A DNA stretch of 64,000 nucleotides from Bradyrhizobium guangdongense (GTDB lineage Bacteria > Pseudomonadota > Alphaproteobacteria > Rhizobiales > Xanthobacteraceae), in assembly GCF_004114975.1 (NCBI RefSeq), contig NZ_CP030051.1, positions 2,170,001 to 2,234,000 of the forward strand. Direction: 5' to 3'. Below the pieces are notes generated by a model. It did not search any database. It saw nothing but the letters and a program-made list of their open reading frames with translations, and was not told the origin of the DNA. The number at the start of each line of letters is the position of its first letter. Position 1 is the stretch's first letter. The position numbers and the translations under genes were made by a program. Shown in pieces: positions 53,992 through 63,853 of the stretch.

Positions 53992-55704
53992 ATGGCGTCC
54001 GCGCCCAATCCAGGTCCTTTCGCCACCACCGCCGTTCTGGCGAGCGTCGCTGCGCTCGGCATCTGGCGGCTGCTCGCGGTGGCCGCGCCACATCTGGCAG
54101 CGCTATGGCTGATGTACGAGACCGAGACCGATTTCGGCTCGCGCCTTTCCTTCCTGCTCGCCTGGGGCATCCTCAACTTCTTCTGGATCACGCTGCTACG
54201 CCGGCCCGCCCTGTCGGGCACGCTGTCGCTGACCATGGTCGTGGTGCTGGTGCTGCTGTCGCGGCTCAAGCACGACGTCGCGCAGATGACGGTCAACTTC
54301 ATCGACCTGATGATGATCGACCGTGACACGGTCGCGTTCCTGTTCACGATCTTCCCGAACCTGCGCTGGTCGGTGATTGGGGCCGGCCTGCTTACGCTGC
54401 CACTGATGTATGCGCTGTGGTGGCTCGATCCATTTCGGATTCGCCGTCTGCCGGCGCTCGCTTGCAAGCTCGCCTGCCTCGCCACCCTGGTCTTCTATTC
54501 CATCTATCATCCGGATGAGGCCTGGCGCGGCTATTACGACGACGGCTACCTCTCGAAATTCTTCCGCTCCGGTGTCACCGCGGTCTCCGATTTCGTGCAG
54601 TACGGCTTCATGGAGTCGGCCGCCGCGGCGGGCGAGCGGCTCAACATGCCGCTGGTCGACGCCTGCCATCCAGCCGGCCGCCGGCCGAACATCATCATGA
54701 TCCATGATGAATCGAGCTTCGATATCCGCGCCGCGCAGGGCATCAAGGTGCCGCCGGGCTACGGCAGCCACTTCAAGTCCTGGGACGGCAAGCAGCGCAC
54801 CTTCCTGGCCGAAAGCAACGGCGGGCCGAGCTGGTTCACCGAATACAATGTGCTGGCCGGTCTTTCCTCACGCTCGTTCGGCCGTTTCGCCTATTTCGTG
54901 ACACGCATCGCGTCGGGCCGCGTCGAGCGGGGCCTGCCGCTGGCGTTGCGCCGCTGCGGCTATGAGACGATGTCGCTCTATCCCGCCTATGGAGGCTTCA
55001 TGGGCGCGCGCAGCTTCCAGATGACGACCGGCATCGAGCGCTTTCTCGACGCTCACGATCTGGGCGCCAGGAATGTCGAGCCCGACAGTTTCTTCTACGA
55101 CAAGGCGTTGGGATTGATGGGCGAGCGGACGCCCAACACGCCGCTGTTCACCTTCATCTACCTCGGTGCCAATCATTTCCCCTGGGGGACGCGCTTTCGC
55201 CCCGATCTGATGCCGAACTGGCGCGCGCCGGGCAACGTACCGTCCATCGACGAATATCTGCGCCGCCAGGCGATGAGCGCCGAGCAATACAAGGGCTTCA
55301 TCGCAGGCTTGAAGAAGACTTTTCCGGGCGAGCCCTTCCTGATCGTGCGCTATGGCGATCATCAGCCCGAGTTCGCTCCCGCTATCCTCGAGCCCGGACT
55401 CGACGAAGGCGCGATCGGCAGGAAGCTCGATGCTTACGATCCGCGCCTCTACGCGACCTATTACGCGATCGATGCGGTCAATTTCGAGCCGGTCAAAAGT
55501 GACGCCGTGATGGACACGATCGATGGTCCCTATTTGCCGCTGGTGATCCAGGAGGCCGCCGGCATTCCGCTGGATCCCTCCTTCGCCGAGCAGAAGGAGA
55601 TCATGCTCCGCTGCAAGGGCATATTCTATGGCTGCAACGACGGCACTGAAGCCCGGCGGCTGAACCGGCTGCTGATCAACGCGGGGATGATTCACGGTCT
55701 TTAA
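53992..55704 (+). CDS. membrane sulfatase-fold transferase (LTA synthase/EptA-like)
   Basis: A 570-residue protein of the alkaline phosphatase/sulfatase superfamily. Residues 1-160 hold four to five membrane helices, followed by a periplasmic domain starting at about residue 225 with RPNIIMIHDESSFD, where the nucleophile is Ser rather than the Thr of most phosphoethanolamine transferases. Metal ligands are seen at GANHFPWG and in RYGDHQPEF. Similar proteins transfer phosphoethanolamine or phosphoglycerol to envelope sugars. The frame opens at TTG 53953; ATG 53992 is preferred. The target, for example LPS or glucans, is unknown. Confidence 0.78.
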   Translation: MASAPNPGPFATTAVLASVAALGIWRLLAVAAPHLAALWLMYETETDFGSRLSFLLAWGILNFFWITLLRRPALSGTLSLTMVVVLVLLSRLKHDVAQMTVNFIDLMMIDRDTVAFLFTIFPNLRWSVIGAGLLTLPLMYALWWLDPFRIRRLPALACKLACLATLVFYSIYHPDEAWRGYYDDGYLSKFFRSGVTAVSDFVQYGFMESAAAAGERLNMPLVDACHPAGRRPNIIMIHDESSFDIRAAQGIKVPPGYGSHFKSWDGKQRTFLAESNGGPSWFTEYNVLAGLSSRSFGRFAYFVTRIASGRVERGLPLALRRCGYETMSLYPAYGGFMGARSFQMTTGIERFLDAHDLGARNVEPDSFFYDKALGLMGERTPNTPLFTFIYLGANHFPWGTRFRPDLMPNWRAPGNVPSIDEYLRRQAMSAEQYKGFIAGLKKTFPGEPFLIVRYGDHQPEFAPAILEPGLDEGAIGRKLDAYDPRLYATYYAIDAVNFEPVKSDAVMDTIDGPYLPLVIQEAAGIPLDPSFAEQKEIMLRCKGIFYGCNDGTEARRLNRLLINAGMIHGL

Positions 55705-55737
55705 CGCATCCGGTTTGTCGGCCCGTATAGCCGGGAT

Positions 55738-55758
55738 ATATATCGTATTACGATATAT
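55738..55758. promoter_or_regulatory. AT-rich 21-base palindrome
   Basis: Arms ATATATCGT and ACGATATAT around ATT. Located 33 bases after the sulfatase-type gene and about 195 bases before the NEW3 gene. A good repressor-site shape, but no regulator is adjacent. Confidence 0.5.
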
Positions 55759-55952
55759 TAATCTTTCGTCATGATCTCTTCAAACTAAAGTCTGAGCCGG
55801 AAAACGCCTGAAATCACCGACTTGTAATTGGCGGCGCGCCTCGCTTCCCAAACTTCGTCACGATTGGCCCCATCATCCGACGCGCTGCCACCAGCGTCTT
55901 TTCCGGCGGTGAGTTGTCCAACCTCATGCCCCTTTCTTGCAGGAGAACATCC

Positions 55953-57119
55953 ATGCGAGCGCTTGATGCCGCGCGCCTTGCATTCGCCCTCATGCTGCTG
56001 AGCCCGGCTGCCTATGCGGCCGAACCGGCGCACGACATCAAGGGCCTGTACCTCATGACCGACTATCCGGCGGTCACCGTGCGCCCCGGCACGACCAGCA
56101 ACATCTCCCTGCGCCTGCAGAATTATGATCTGTCGCCGCAGCGCTATCAGCTTTCGGTGACCGGCGTGCCGAGCGGCTGGACTGCAACGCTGCTCGGTGG
56201 CGGCCAGCCCGTCGCGGCGGCAATGCCAGCGCCTGACGGCAGTGTCGCACTCCAGCTCAGGCTCGATGTTCCCGCCGGCAATGATCTCAGCGCGCATACG
56301 CTCACGGTGAAGGCCGAAGGGCAGGGCAGCAGTGCGGAGCTTCCGATCGCGGTATCGCTGGCCAAGGAGCTGCCGGCGAAGCTCACCGTCAAATCGAGCC
56401 TCCCGTCTCTGCGTGGCAGCCCGAAGTCCAATTTCGATTACACCCTCTCGATCAAGAACGATTCGGGTCGCAATCTCATCGCCAGCTTTGCCGCCGAAGC
56501 GCCCGCTAATTTCGAGACCTCCTTCACCGAGGCCTATGGCACCCAGGAGCTCTCCTCAATCCCGATCGACGCCGGTCAGTCCAAGGACGTCAAGCTGAAG
56601 GTGCGTCCGCCCACCACGATCGATGCCGGACATTTCCCGGTGAAGGTCACAGTGAAGGCGGAGGACGCCTCGGCATCGACCGAGCTCGCGCTCGATGTCG
56701 TCGGACAGCCGCAGCTCCAGATTTCAGGACGCGACGGCCTGTTGAGTGCGCGCGCTGTTGCGGGCAAGCAAAGTTCGATTCCAATCGTCGTGACCAACAC
56801 CGGCACCGCGCCCGCCGAGAACATCGCGCTGGCGGGCACCGCGCCGAATGGGTGGAAGGTGACGTTTGAGCCGGCGACGATCGATCGTCTCGTCCCCGGC
56901 AAGGACAGCGAGGTCCAGGCGCTGCTCACTCCCGGCGACAAGTCGCTGGCCGGCGACTATCAGACTACCATCCGCGCCTCCTCACGTGGTGAAAGCGCTT
57001 CAAGCCAATTCCGCATCACTGTCGCCACCTCGACCGTGTGGGGCGTGGCGGGTGCCGGCGTCATCGGCGTCGCGCTGTTGTTGATGCTTGGTGCAGTCGC
57101 AAGGTACGGACGCCGATGA
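55953..57119 (+). CDS. exported NEW3-domain protein, membrane-anchored
   Basis: A 388-residue protein with a signal peptide ([19 protein letters not shown]), three to four Ig-like beta modules ([42 protein letters not shown]) and a C-terminal helix ([19 protein letters not shown]) followed by RYGRR. The modules resemble the NEW3 domain. It would sit in the periplasm anchored to the inner membrane. Its stop overlaps the ATG of the ABC ATPase gene (57116), so it works with that exporter. ATG 55953 has AGGAGA upstream. Confidence 0.82.
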   Translation: MRALDAARLAFALMLLSPAAYAAEPAHDIKGLYLMTDYPAVTVRPGTTSNISLRLQNYDLSPQRYQLSVTGVPSGWTATLLGGGQPVAAAMPAPDGSVALQLRLDVPAGNDLSAHTLTVKAEGQGSSAELPIAVSLAKELPAKLTVKSSLPSLRGSPKSNFDYTLSIKNDSGRNLIASFAAEAPANFETSFTEAYGTQELSSIPIDAGQSKDVKLKVRPPTTIDAGHFPVKVTVKAEDASASTELALDVVGQPQLQISGRDGLLSARAVAGKQSSIPIVVTNTGTAPAENIALAGTAPNGWKVTFEPATIDRLVPGKDSEVQALLTPGDKSLAGDYQTTIRASSRGESASSQFRITVATSTVWGVAGAGVIGVALLLMLGAVARYGRR

Positions 57120-58102
57120 GCGAGCAACAAACCGAGGCCAATAGTGCGCCCCGCGATCTCGTCATCAGCGCGCGTGGACTTGTCAGACAGTATGGAAAGT
57201 CGATCGCGGTCGATTCGATCGATTTCGGGATCGCACGCGGTGAGGTGTTCGGCCTCCTCGGCCCGAACGGCGCCGGCAAGACCACCACAATCCTGATGAT
57301 GCTCGGCCTGACCGAGATATCGTCGGGCGAAGTCAGCGTGCTCGGCTTCGATCCGGCGCGCGAGCCGCTGAAGGTCAAGCAGCGCGTCGGCTATCTGCCC
57401 GATGCCGTCGGCTTCTACGACCAGCTTACGGCCACGGAGAATCTCGCCTACACGGCCAAGCTGATGGGGCTTGCCCGCGCCGAGCGGGCGGTGCGGATCG
57501 AGGCCGCGCTCGCCCGCGTTGGCCTTGTCGAGGTTGCCGACAAGCGGGTCGCGACCTTCTCGCGCGGCATGCGGCAGCGGCTGGGCCTGGCCGAGATCAT
57601 CATGAAGCGCGCCGAGATCGCAATTCTCGATGAGCCGACATCCGGGCTTGACCCGCAAGCGACGCAGGAATTCCTCGGCTTGATCCGCGAGCTGAAAGCC
57701 GAGGGCGTCACCGTGCTGCTGTCATCCCATATGCTCGACCAGGTCCAGCGCGTCTGCGACCGGGTCGCGCTATTCCGGGACGGGCGCATCGCGCTGATGG
57801 GGGCGGTGCCGGAGCTTGCCGTCAAGGTGCTCGGCGCGGGCTTCGTCGTCGAGGTCGAGGCGGAAGGGCCGGGCATCGCCCGCCGGTTGGCAATGATCCC
57901 GGGGGTGACCCAGGTGGAGACCCTTGCTGCCGACCGTTTCCGCATGACGGCCGAGCGTGACGTGCGGCCGGATGCGGCGCGCGCCGTCGTTGCGGGCGAC
58001 GGGGCGCTGCGGCGGTTGTCGGTGGACGAGCCGAGCCTCGAAGCGATCTATGCGCGCTACTTCCAGGGGCTGCCCCCGGGGGACGTTCGTCATGCGGCGT
58101 GA
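57116..58102 (+). CDS. ABC-2-type transporter ATP-binding protein
   Basis: A 328-residue ATPase. Walker A is GPNGAGKTT, the signature is [14 protein letters not shown] (typical of ABC-2 exporters rather than LSGGQ), Walker B is [15 protein letters not shown] ~100-residue C-terminal domain follows. It overlaps the upstream NEW3 gene at ATGA and the downstream permease by 11 bases. The NosF/NatA branch is the nearest in shape. Confidence 0.93.
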   Translation: MSEQQTEANSAPRDLVISARGLVRQYGKSIAVDSIDFGIARGEVFGLLGPNGAGKTTTILMMLGLTEISSGEVSVLGFDPAREPLKVKQRVGYLPDAVGFYDQLTATENLAYTAKLMGLARAERAVRIEAALARVGLVEVADKRVATFSRGMRQRLGLAEIIMKRAEIAILDEPTSGLDPQATQEFLGLIRELKAEGVTVLLSSHMLDQVQRVCDRVALFRDGRIALMGAVPELAVKVLGAGFVVEVEAEGPGIARRLAMIPGVTQVETLAADRFRMTAERDVRPDAARAVVAGDGALRRLSVDEPSLEAIYARYFQGLPPGDVRHAA

Positions 58103-59054
58103 AGGATCTCCGTTCCAGGGCTTGTCGACCGTGTTCGTCAAGGAGCTGTCCGACCACGTCTCCAGCATCCGGATGCTGATGCTGGAGCTGCTGATCGTCT
58201 CCACTGCGCTTGCCGCGCTCTACGAAGCGATCAGCAGCCTCCGGCAGAACACTGCGGAAGATCCGTTTCTCCTGCTGCGATTGTTCACCATCGACCAGGC
58301 GCCTTTGCCGTCGTTTGTCGCGATCCTCGGCTTTCTCATTCCGCTGATGGCGATCGGGCTCGGCTTCGACGCCGTCAACAGCGAGCACAACAGGCGGACG
58401 ATGTCGCGTATTCTGGCGCAGCCGATCTATCGTGATGCGCTGTTGATGGGCAAGTTCCTTGCAGCCCTCGCCACCATCGGGATCAGCCTCGCCGCCTTGT
58501 GGTTGCTGGTGATCGGCCTCGGACTGATCTTCCTCGGCGTGCCGCCGGGGGGCGGGGAGATGGCGCGATCGGCGGTGTTCCTGATCGTGGCGATCTTCTA
58601 TGCTGGCGTCTGGTTGTCCCTGGCGATGCTGCTGTCCACCATATTCCGGTCGGCTGCCACCGCGGCGCTGGTCGCGCTGGGCATCTGGCTGTTCCTGACG
58701 GTGCTCTGGCCGATGCTGGCTCCAGCGCTGGCGCAGGCGATCGCACCTGTCGATCCGCGCTACGCGCTGCTCGGACTGAACGATCCGGCCACCGCGGTCT
58801 GGATGCAGGAGCTGCTCCGGCTGTCGCCGAACGACCTGTTCGGGGAAGCGATGCTGGCGGTGCTGTCGCCGACGACCCGCACGCTCGGACCGGTGTTTCT
58901 CGATCAGCTTCGCGGTGCCGTCATGGGTGCGCCGCTGCCGTTCGGCGAAAGTATCATGATCGCATGGCCGCAGACCGTCGGCCTGATCGCCGGCACCATC
59001 ATTCTGTTCGCCTTCAGCTACGTGCTGTTCCAGCGCCAGGAGGTGAGGGCGTGA
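58092..59054 (+). CDS. ABC-2-type permease
   Basis: A 320-residue protein with six hydrophobic segments and the ABC-2/NosY-like layout ([50 protein letters not shown]). It ends in [12 protein letters not shown]. The start at ATG 58092 lies inside the end of the ATPase gene. Together with the NEW3 protein and the ATPase it makes a three-part envelope exporter of unknown cargo; NosDFY-like systems are the closest known shape. Confidence 0.88.
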   Translation: MRREGSPFQGLSTVFVKELSDHVSSIRMLMLELLIVSTALAALYEAISSLRQNTAEDPFLLLRLFTIDQAPLPSFVAILGFLIPLMAIGLGFDAVNSEHNRRTMSRILAQPIYRDALLMGKFLAALATIGISLAALWLLVIGLGLIFLGVPPGGGEMARSAVFLIVAIFYAGVWLSLAMLLSTIFRSAATAALVALGIWLFLTVLWPMLAPALAQAIAPVDPRYALLGLNDPATAVWMQELLRLSPNDLFGEAMLAVLSPTTRTLGPVFLDQLRGAVMGAPLPFGESIMIAWPQTVGLIAGTIILFAFSYVLFQRQEVRA

Positions 59055-59149
59055 GCTGATGACCTGATTGTGCTTTGCCCCTCTCGTCCTCCAAGAGATG
59101 GGCAGGAGGGGGTAGCCGGACGTCCCCTGCGGCTACCCCCTCGACTCGT

Positions 59150-60709
59150 CTACGGTCGTCCGACCTTCTCCCACAGCCACTTTGCCACCGCATCGGGCGA
59201 GGAGTTCGCATCGTTGCCACTGGCGCGCAGGTTCGCTTCGCGCATGGTGGTGATGTCGATCTTGCCGAGCAGCGGTTTCAGCGCCGTCTTGAGCCGCTCG
59301 TCGCCGGCGCGCTTGGGAGCGAGCAGCAGGATGGCATCATAGGGCGGGATCGCCTGCCTGGGATCATCGAGCGCCACCAGATCGTATTTCGCGATCAGCC
59401 CGTCGCTGGTGTAGCCGGCGATGACATCGACCTCGCCGCTCGCGACCGCCGCATACATGAAGTCCGGCTGCATCTGGCGTTGTGCGCGGAACCGAAGACC
59501 GTAGGCCTTTTGCAACGCCGCCCATTCCGGCCGGGAGAAGAACTCGTAGTCGCCGGCAATCGACAGCGTCGATGCGTGCGCGGCGAGGTCGGCAATGGTG
59601 CGGATGCCAAGCGCTTCGGCGCGCTTTTTCGGCATCACCAGCGCATAGGCATTTTCGAAGCCGAGCTCACCGAACAGGGTGATGTTGTCCTTGGCGAGCG
59701 CCGTCTTCAACTCCGTCACCAGCTCCGCGCGCGGCTTGATGTCGGTGCGGTGCAGCTGGTTGGCCCAGAGCGTGCCGGAATAGTCGACATAGAGGTCGAT
59801 GTCGCCGGCTTTCAGCGCCTCGAAGATCACGCTCGAGCCGAGCCCCGATCGTGCCGTCGCGGAAAGGCCGGCCGCCTGGAGGCGGTCGCGGAGCAGGGCC
59901 GACAGCACATATTGCTCGGCGAAGGTCTTTGCGCCGACCACGTAGCCGGACGACGAACGCCCTGTCGTCGGCACCAATGTCGCCGCAACCAGCGCCGCGA
60001 TCCCGATCGCGCCGAGCCCGGCGCGCAGGCGGTTGCGCTGGCGCAGCCCTTGCTCGATCAGGCCGAGGAGCTGGTCTACGGCGAGTGCGAGCAGCGCCGA
60101 CGCAAAGCAGCCGAACAGCACGAATACCCAGTTCTGGGTCTGCAGCCCTGCAAAAATGTAGTTGCCGAGACTGGTCTGCCCGATCGGCGTCGACAGCGTC
60201 GCAGTGCCGATCACCCAGACCGCCGCGGTACGGACGCCGGCCATCATCACCGGCAACGCCAGCGGCAACTCGATCATGAGGAGCGACTGCCGCGGTGTCA
60301 TGCCGACGCCTTTGGCGGCTTCGATCAGGGCGGGGTCGATGCCGTTCAGCCCGGTGATGCCGTTGCGCAGCACCGGCAGCATCGAATAAAGCGCCAGGGC
60401 GAGCATCGCCGGCAGGAAGCCGAACGCAGAGAAGGAGACGCCGAACCAGGCCAGCGTCAGGGATGCCGCCAGGAGCAGCAGCGGATAGAACAGCGCGAGC
60501 AGGGCCAGTCCCGGCACGGTCTGCACGATGCTGGCGAGCGCGAGCAGGATGGCACGCGGCGTCGGACGATTGCGGGTGGCGATTGCGAGCGGCAGGCTGA
60601 CGGTAAGGCCCAGCGCGAGCGCGGCGAGGCTCACGTTCACATGATTGCCGAGATAGTCGGGCAAATGCGACAGCGCCTCGCCCCAGCGCGGATCATTGAG
60701 GAGGCTCAT
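59150..60709 (-). CDS. osmoprotectant/ergothioneine-type ABC permease fused to binding protein
   Basis: A 519-residue fusion. Residues about 20-215 form a permease domain (MIELPLALPVMMAGVRTAAVWVIGTATLSTPIGQTSLGNYIFAGL is the coupling region and following helices). From about 240 an OpuAC-type periplasmic binding domain follows, starting VGAKTFAEQYVLSALLRDRLQAAGL. Such fusions are known in OpuC/Ycl-type and in EgtU. Substrates include choline, betaines or ergothioneine. It overlaps the ATPase gene by 4 bases. Confidence 0.9.
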   Translation of the reverse strand: MSLLNDPRWGEALSHLPDYLGNHVNVSLAALALGLTVSLPLAIATRNRPTPRAILLALASIVQTVPGLALLALFYPLLLLAASLTLAWFGVSFSAFGFLPAMLALALYSMLPVLRNGITGLNGIDPALIEAAKGVGMTPRQSLLMIELPLALPVMMAGVRTAAVWVIGTATLSTPIGQTSLGNYIFAGLQTQNWVFVLFGCFASALLALAVDQLLGLIEQGLRQRNRLRAGLGAIGIAALVAATLVPTTGRSSSGYVVGAKTFAEQYVLSALLRDRLQAAGLSATARSGLGSSVIFEALKAGDIDLYVDYSGTLWANQLHRTDIKPRAELVTELKTALAKDNITLFGELGFENAYALVMPKKRAEALGIRTIADLAAHASTLSIAGDYEFFSRPEWAALQKAYGLRFRAQRQMQPDFMYAAVASGEVDVIAGYTSDGLIAKYDLVALDDPRQAIPPYDAILLLAPKRAGDERLKTALKPLLGKIDITTMREANLRASGNDANSSPDAVAKWLWEKVGRP

Positions 60710-61488
60710 GCCGCACCGCTCTGCGGCAGGACCGCGTTCAGCCGCTCGACCTGACGCCGCGGGGTTCGCAGCAGCTCAAGCACATAAGAATCCCCACTCT
60801 GCGACAGCTCGGCGGGCGTGCCTTGCGCCAGCAGCCTTCCACCCCGCATCACCGCGATGCGGTCGGCGAGGAGGATCGCCTCCGTCATGTCATGCGTGAT
60901 CATCACGGTGGTCAGTTCGAGGCGGCGATGCAGTGAGCGGTAGTCGTCGCCGAGCGCGTCGCGGGTGAGGGGATCGAGTGCGCCGAACGGTTCGTCCATC
61001 AACATGATGCGTGGCTTTGCTGCGAGTGCCCGTGCAACGCCGACACGCTGGCGCTGGCCGCCCGAGAGTGCTTCGGGTAGTCGGTCCCGGTGCGTGGTGC
61101 CATCGAGCTGCACGAGCTCGATGAGCTCGTCGACGCGCTCCGCGATCTCGTGCGCGGGCGTGCCCAGCAGCTTTGGCGTGATCCCGATATTGTCGGCGAC
61201 GCTCAAATGGGGGAACAGCCCGCCGCTCTGGAAGACGTAGCCGATCCGGCGCCGCAGCGCGACCGGATCGATGTTTTGGATGTCCTCGCCCTCGACCGTG
61301 ATGGTGCCGCCATCGGCCTCGATCAGCCGGTTGGTGAGCCGCAGCAGCGTCGTCTTGCCAGATCCCGACCCGCCGACGATGGCCAGAAACTCGCCCTCGG
61401 CAATGCCAAGCGACAAATCGTCGACGGCCCTGAGGGGGCCGAAGCTCTTGGTGACGTGCATATAGCCAATCATCGGTCTGGAAGGCAT
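60706..61488 (-). CDS. ATPase of the osmoprotectant-type ABC importer
   Basis: A 260-residue ATPase, with Walker A GGSGSGKTT, signature LSGGQRQRVGVARALAAKP and Walker B IMLMDEPFGALDPLTR. It is the OpuA/ProV type without the long CBS extension. The reading frame is open to 61656, but MPSRPMIGYMHVTKSF at 61488 starts the family domain; ATG 61473 is an alternative. It ends on the ATG of the fusion gene. Confidence 0.9.
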   Translation of the reverse strand: MPSRPMIGYMHVTKSFGPLRAVDDLSLGIAEGEFLAIVGGSGSGKTTLLRLTNRLIEADGGTITVEGEDIQNIDPVALRRRIGYVFQSGGLFPHLSVADNIGITPKLLGTPAHEIAERVDELIELVQLDGTTHRDRLPEALSGGQRQRVGVARALAAKPRIMLMDEPFGALDPLTRDALGDDYRSLHRRLELTTVMITHDMTEAILLADRIAVMRGGRLLAQGTPAELSQSGDSYVLELLRTPRRQVERLNAVLPQSGAA

Positions 61489-61618
61489 CAAACGTCCACT
61501 CAGCTCGCTTGCCCTCCAGAGGGAGGGTGGTCGAGACCCATGCGTAGCACGCTTGGCCGGTTGATTGAACTTGGCCGCGTGAGCGGCTAAGGCATCAAGC
61601 CAAATTCGGAGGAAACAG

Positions 61619-62437
61619 ATGACAACGCCCACGGCAGTGGCGCTGGAAGATGCCAAGGTTGCGTTCCGGCTCGGGGACGGGCGGGTCTACACGGCGGTGG
61701 AGAAGGCCCATCTGACCGTCGCGCAAGGCGAGTTCGTCGCTATCGTCGGTCCGACCGGCTGCGGGAAATCGACGCTGCTCAATGTCGCCGCTGGGCTGCT
61801 TAAGCCCGCCGCCGGCAGCGTCAGGATATTCGACCGGCCGCTTGCGGGGCTGAACCGGGACGCCGGCTACCTGTTCCAGGCCGATGCGCTGTTCCCCTGG
61901 AAGACGGCGCTCGACAATGTCGCGATCGGGCTCGAGATCAAGGGCACGTCGCGCACTGATGCGCTGCCGCTGGCGCAGCAATGGCTGACCTCCGTCGGCC
62001 TCGGTGCCTTTGCGGCCCGCTATCCGCATATGCTTTCCGGCGGCCAGCGCAAGCGCGTGGCGCTGGCGCAGGTGCTGATCCGCGATCCCAAGATCCTCTT
62101 GATGGACGAGCCGTTCGGGCCCCTCGATGCGCAGACGCGCCAGGTGATGGGCAACCTTCTGCTCGACTTGTGGAACGCCGACCGCAAGGCCGTGCTGTTC
62201 GTGACCCATGATCTCGAAGAGGCCATCGCGCTCGCCGACCGCGTCGTGATCATGTCGGCGGGGCCGTCCTCGCGGATCATCGGCGACTGGCGCGTCACGT
62301 TGCCGCGTCCGCGCGATATCTTCGAGGTGCGGCTGGACAAAGAATTCCATGCGCTGCATCGCGAGATCTGGAGCGTCCTCAAGGACGAGGTGATGAAGGG
62401 CTACGCGCAGTCCACCCAAGCGGCGGAGGCGGTCTGA
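61619..62437 (+). CDS. SsuB/TauB-type ABC ATPase
   Basis: A 272-residue ATPase of the nitrate/sulfonate/taurine import family. Walker A GPTGCGKST, signature LSGGQRKRVALAQVLI and Walker B ILLMDEPFGPLDAQTR. GGAGG lies before the ATG. It shares a base with the permease gene. It is divergent from the osmoprotectant ATPase gene. Confidence 0.92.
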   Translation: MTTPTAVALEDAKVAFRLGDGRVYTAVEKAHLTVAQGEFVAIVGPTGCGKSTLLNVAAGLLKPAAGSVRIFDRPLAGLNRDAGYLFQADALFPWKTALDNVAIGLEIKGTSRTDALPLAQQWLTSVGLGAFAARYPHMLSGGQRKRVALAQVLIRDPKILLMDEPFGPLDAQTRQVMGNLLLDLWNADRKAVLFVTHDLEEAIALADRVVIMSAGPSSRIIGDWRVTLPRPRDIFEVRLDKEFHALHREIWSVLKDEVMKGYAQSTQAAEAV

Positions 62438-63222
62438 TGTCGCGCGTGACGCTGCTCGCCCTGCAAGTCCTGGTCGCGATCGTCTGCATCGCGCTATGGC
62501 AGTTGCTGTCATCAGTGCCGGTGTTCGGCAAGATCCTGCTGCCGCCGTTCTTCTTCTCGAACCCGCTCGATGTGTTCGATCAGATCGCCAAATGGTTCGT
62601 CTCCGGCGTGATCTGGAAGCATCTCTGGATCACGCTCGTCGAATCGATCCTGGCTTTTGTGATCGGATCGCTCGGCGGCGTCCTCATTGGCTTCTGGTTC
62701 GCGCGCCAGCCATTGGTTGCCGCGGTGTTCGATCCCTACGTCAAGATGGTCAACGCGCTGCCGCGGGTCGTGCTCGCGCCGATCTTCGCGCTGTGGCTGG
62801 GTCTTGGGATCTGGTCCAAGGTCGCGCTCGGTGTGACCTTGGTGTTCTTCATCGTCTTCTTCAACGTGTATCAGGGCGTGAAGGAGGTCAGTCGCACCGT
62901 GCTCGACAATGGTAGGATGCTCGGTATGAGCGAGCGGCAGTTGATGCGGCACGTCTATTGGCCATCGGCGCTGTCCTGGATGTTCTCTTCGCTGCACACC
63001 TCGGTCGGCTTTGCCGTCGTCGGCGCCGTTGTCGGAGAATATCTGGGCTCGGCGGCGGGGCTCGGCTATCTCATTCAGCAGGCCGAGGGCGTGTTCGACG
63101 TGGCCGGCGTTTTCGCCGGCATGTTCGTGCTGTCGGCCTTCGTCATCCTGATCGACTTCGGCGTCACTCTGGTCGAGCGGAGACTGTTAGTGTGGCGGCC
63201 GACCGTGGACGGTCGCAGCTAG
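62437..63222 (+). CDS. SsuC/TauC-type ABC permease
   Basis: A 261-residue permease with six helices and the coupling motif VYWPSALSWMFSSLHTSVGFAVVGAVVGEYLGSAAGLGYLI. It follows the ATPase at a shared base. The matching binding protein appears to begin at 63854, beyond a reverse-strand cupin gene. Substrate unknown. Confidence 0.9.
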   Translation: MSRVTLLALQVLVAIVCIALWQLLSSVPVFGKILLPPFFFSNPLDVFDQIAKWFVSGVIWKHLWITLVESILAFVIGSLGGVLIGFWFARQPLVAAVFDPYVKMVNALPRVVLAPIFALWLGLGIWSKVALGVTLVFFIVFFNVYQGVKEVSRTVLDNGRMLGMSERQLMRHVYWPSALSWMFSSLHTSVGFAVVGAVVGEYLGSAAGLGYLIQQAEGVFDVAGVFAGMFVLSAFVILIDFGVTLVERRLLVWRPTVDGRS

Positions 63223-63229
63223 TGGAAAA

Positions 63230-63253
63230 GGGCCCGCGCACAAGCGCGAGCCC
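63230..63253 (-). terminator. terminator hairpin of the cupin gene
   Basis: Arms GGGCCCGCGC and GCGCGAGCCC with one mismatch and an ACAA loop, followed on the reverse strand by four T. It lies between converging genes and can act in both directions. Confidence 0.6.
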
Positions 63254-63266
63254 TCATCGCTCGACC

Positions 63267-63716
63267 TCAATCCAGCAGCTTGACGTCATCAGGTGCCTGC
63301 GGCGGCGTCTTGATCGCGATCGCCTTGACCTGTCCGCTGATCGGCTTGGTGCCGCCGTGCGGCGTGCCCTTCGGAATGATGACGAGGTCGCCCGGCTTCA
63401 CAGTCACTTCCTTGTCGCCGAGCCAGATCGTCCCGGTGCCGTCCAGGATGTACTGGATCTCGTTGGTGTTGGGATGCAGGTGCTTCGGCACATTCCCGAC
63501 CTGGATCGAGACGGTGGCGCCGTCGGCGGTCATGAAGGTCTTGGAGCGGTAGCCCACCTTGTTGGCGGGGCCGAGCGCATCGCCTTCCATCTCTCCGGTA
63601 TGGATGATCTGGGCGGTGATGTTTTCGGCGGCCAGCGCCGGCCCGAGCAGATAGGTCGCGCCGCATCCGGCGACAAAAGCCGCAGTGATCGACAGCCAGG
63701 CAGCAATGCGATTCAT
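63267..63716 (-). CDS. exported cupin protein
   Basis: A 149-residue single-cupin protein with an N-terminal membrane/signal segment (AAWLSITAAFVAGCGATYLLG; the FVAGC could be a lipobox). The cupin metal motif is HLHPNTNEIQY and the second motif is PKGTPHGG. It would bind a metal in the periplasm. It is inserted on the opposite strand between the permease and the binding-protein gene, so it is not in that operon. Function unknown. Confidence 0.82.
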   Translation of the reverse strand: MNRIAAWLSITAAFVAGCGATYLLGPALAAENITAQIIHTGEMEGDALGPANKVGYRSKTFMTADGATVSIQVGNVPKHLHPNTNEIQYILDGTGTIWLGDKEVTVKPGDLVIIPKGTPHGGTKPISGQVKAIAIKTPPQAPDDVKLLD

Positions 63717-63853
63717 GGATGATCCTCCCCATCAGGAATGTTGTTGTGCGCCCATGCTATTGCGCCAAAAGGCTGATGGCCAGTGCGGCCAGGCAGTCCT
63801 TCTCAAGCCAGTGCCGCTGCTCTATGGTGCCGCCAGCCGAACGGAGGAAACCA

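Noticed and set aside
59075..60754. 559-codon forward ORF opposite the permease fusion
   Set aside because: Antisense shadow with no domain; the reverse-strand frame shows permease and binding-protein signatures.
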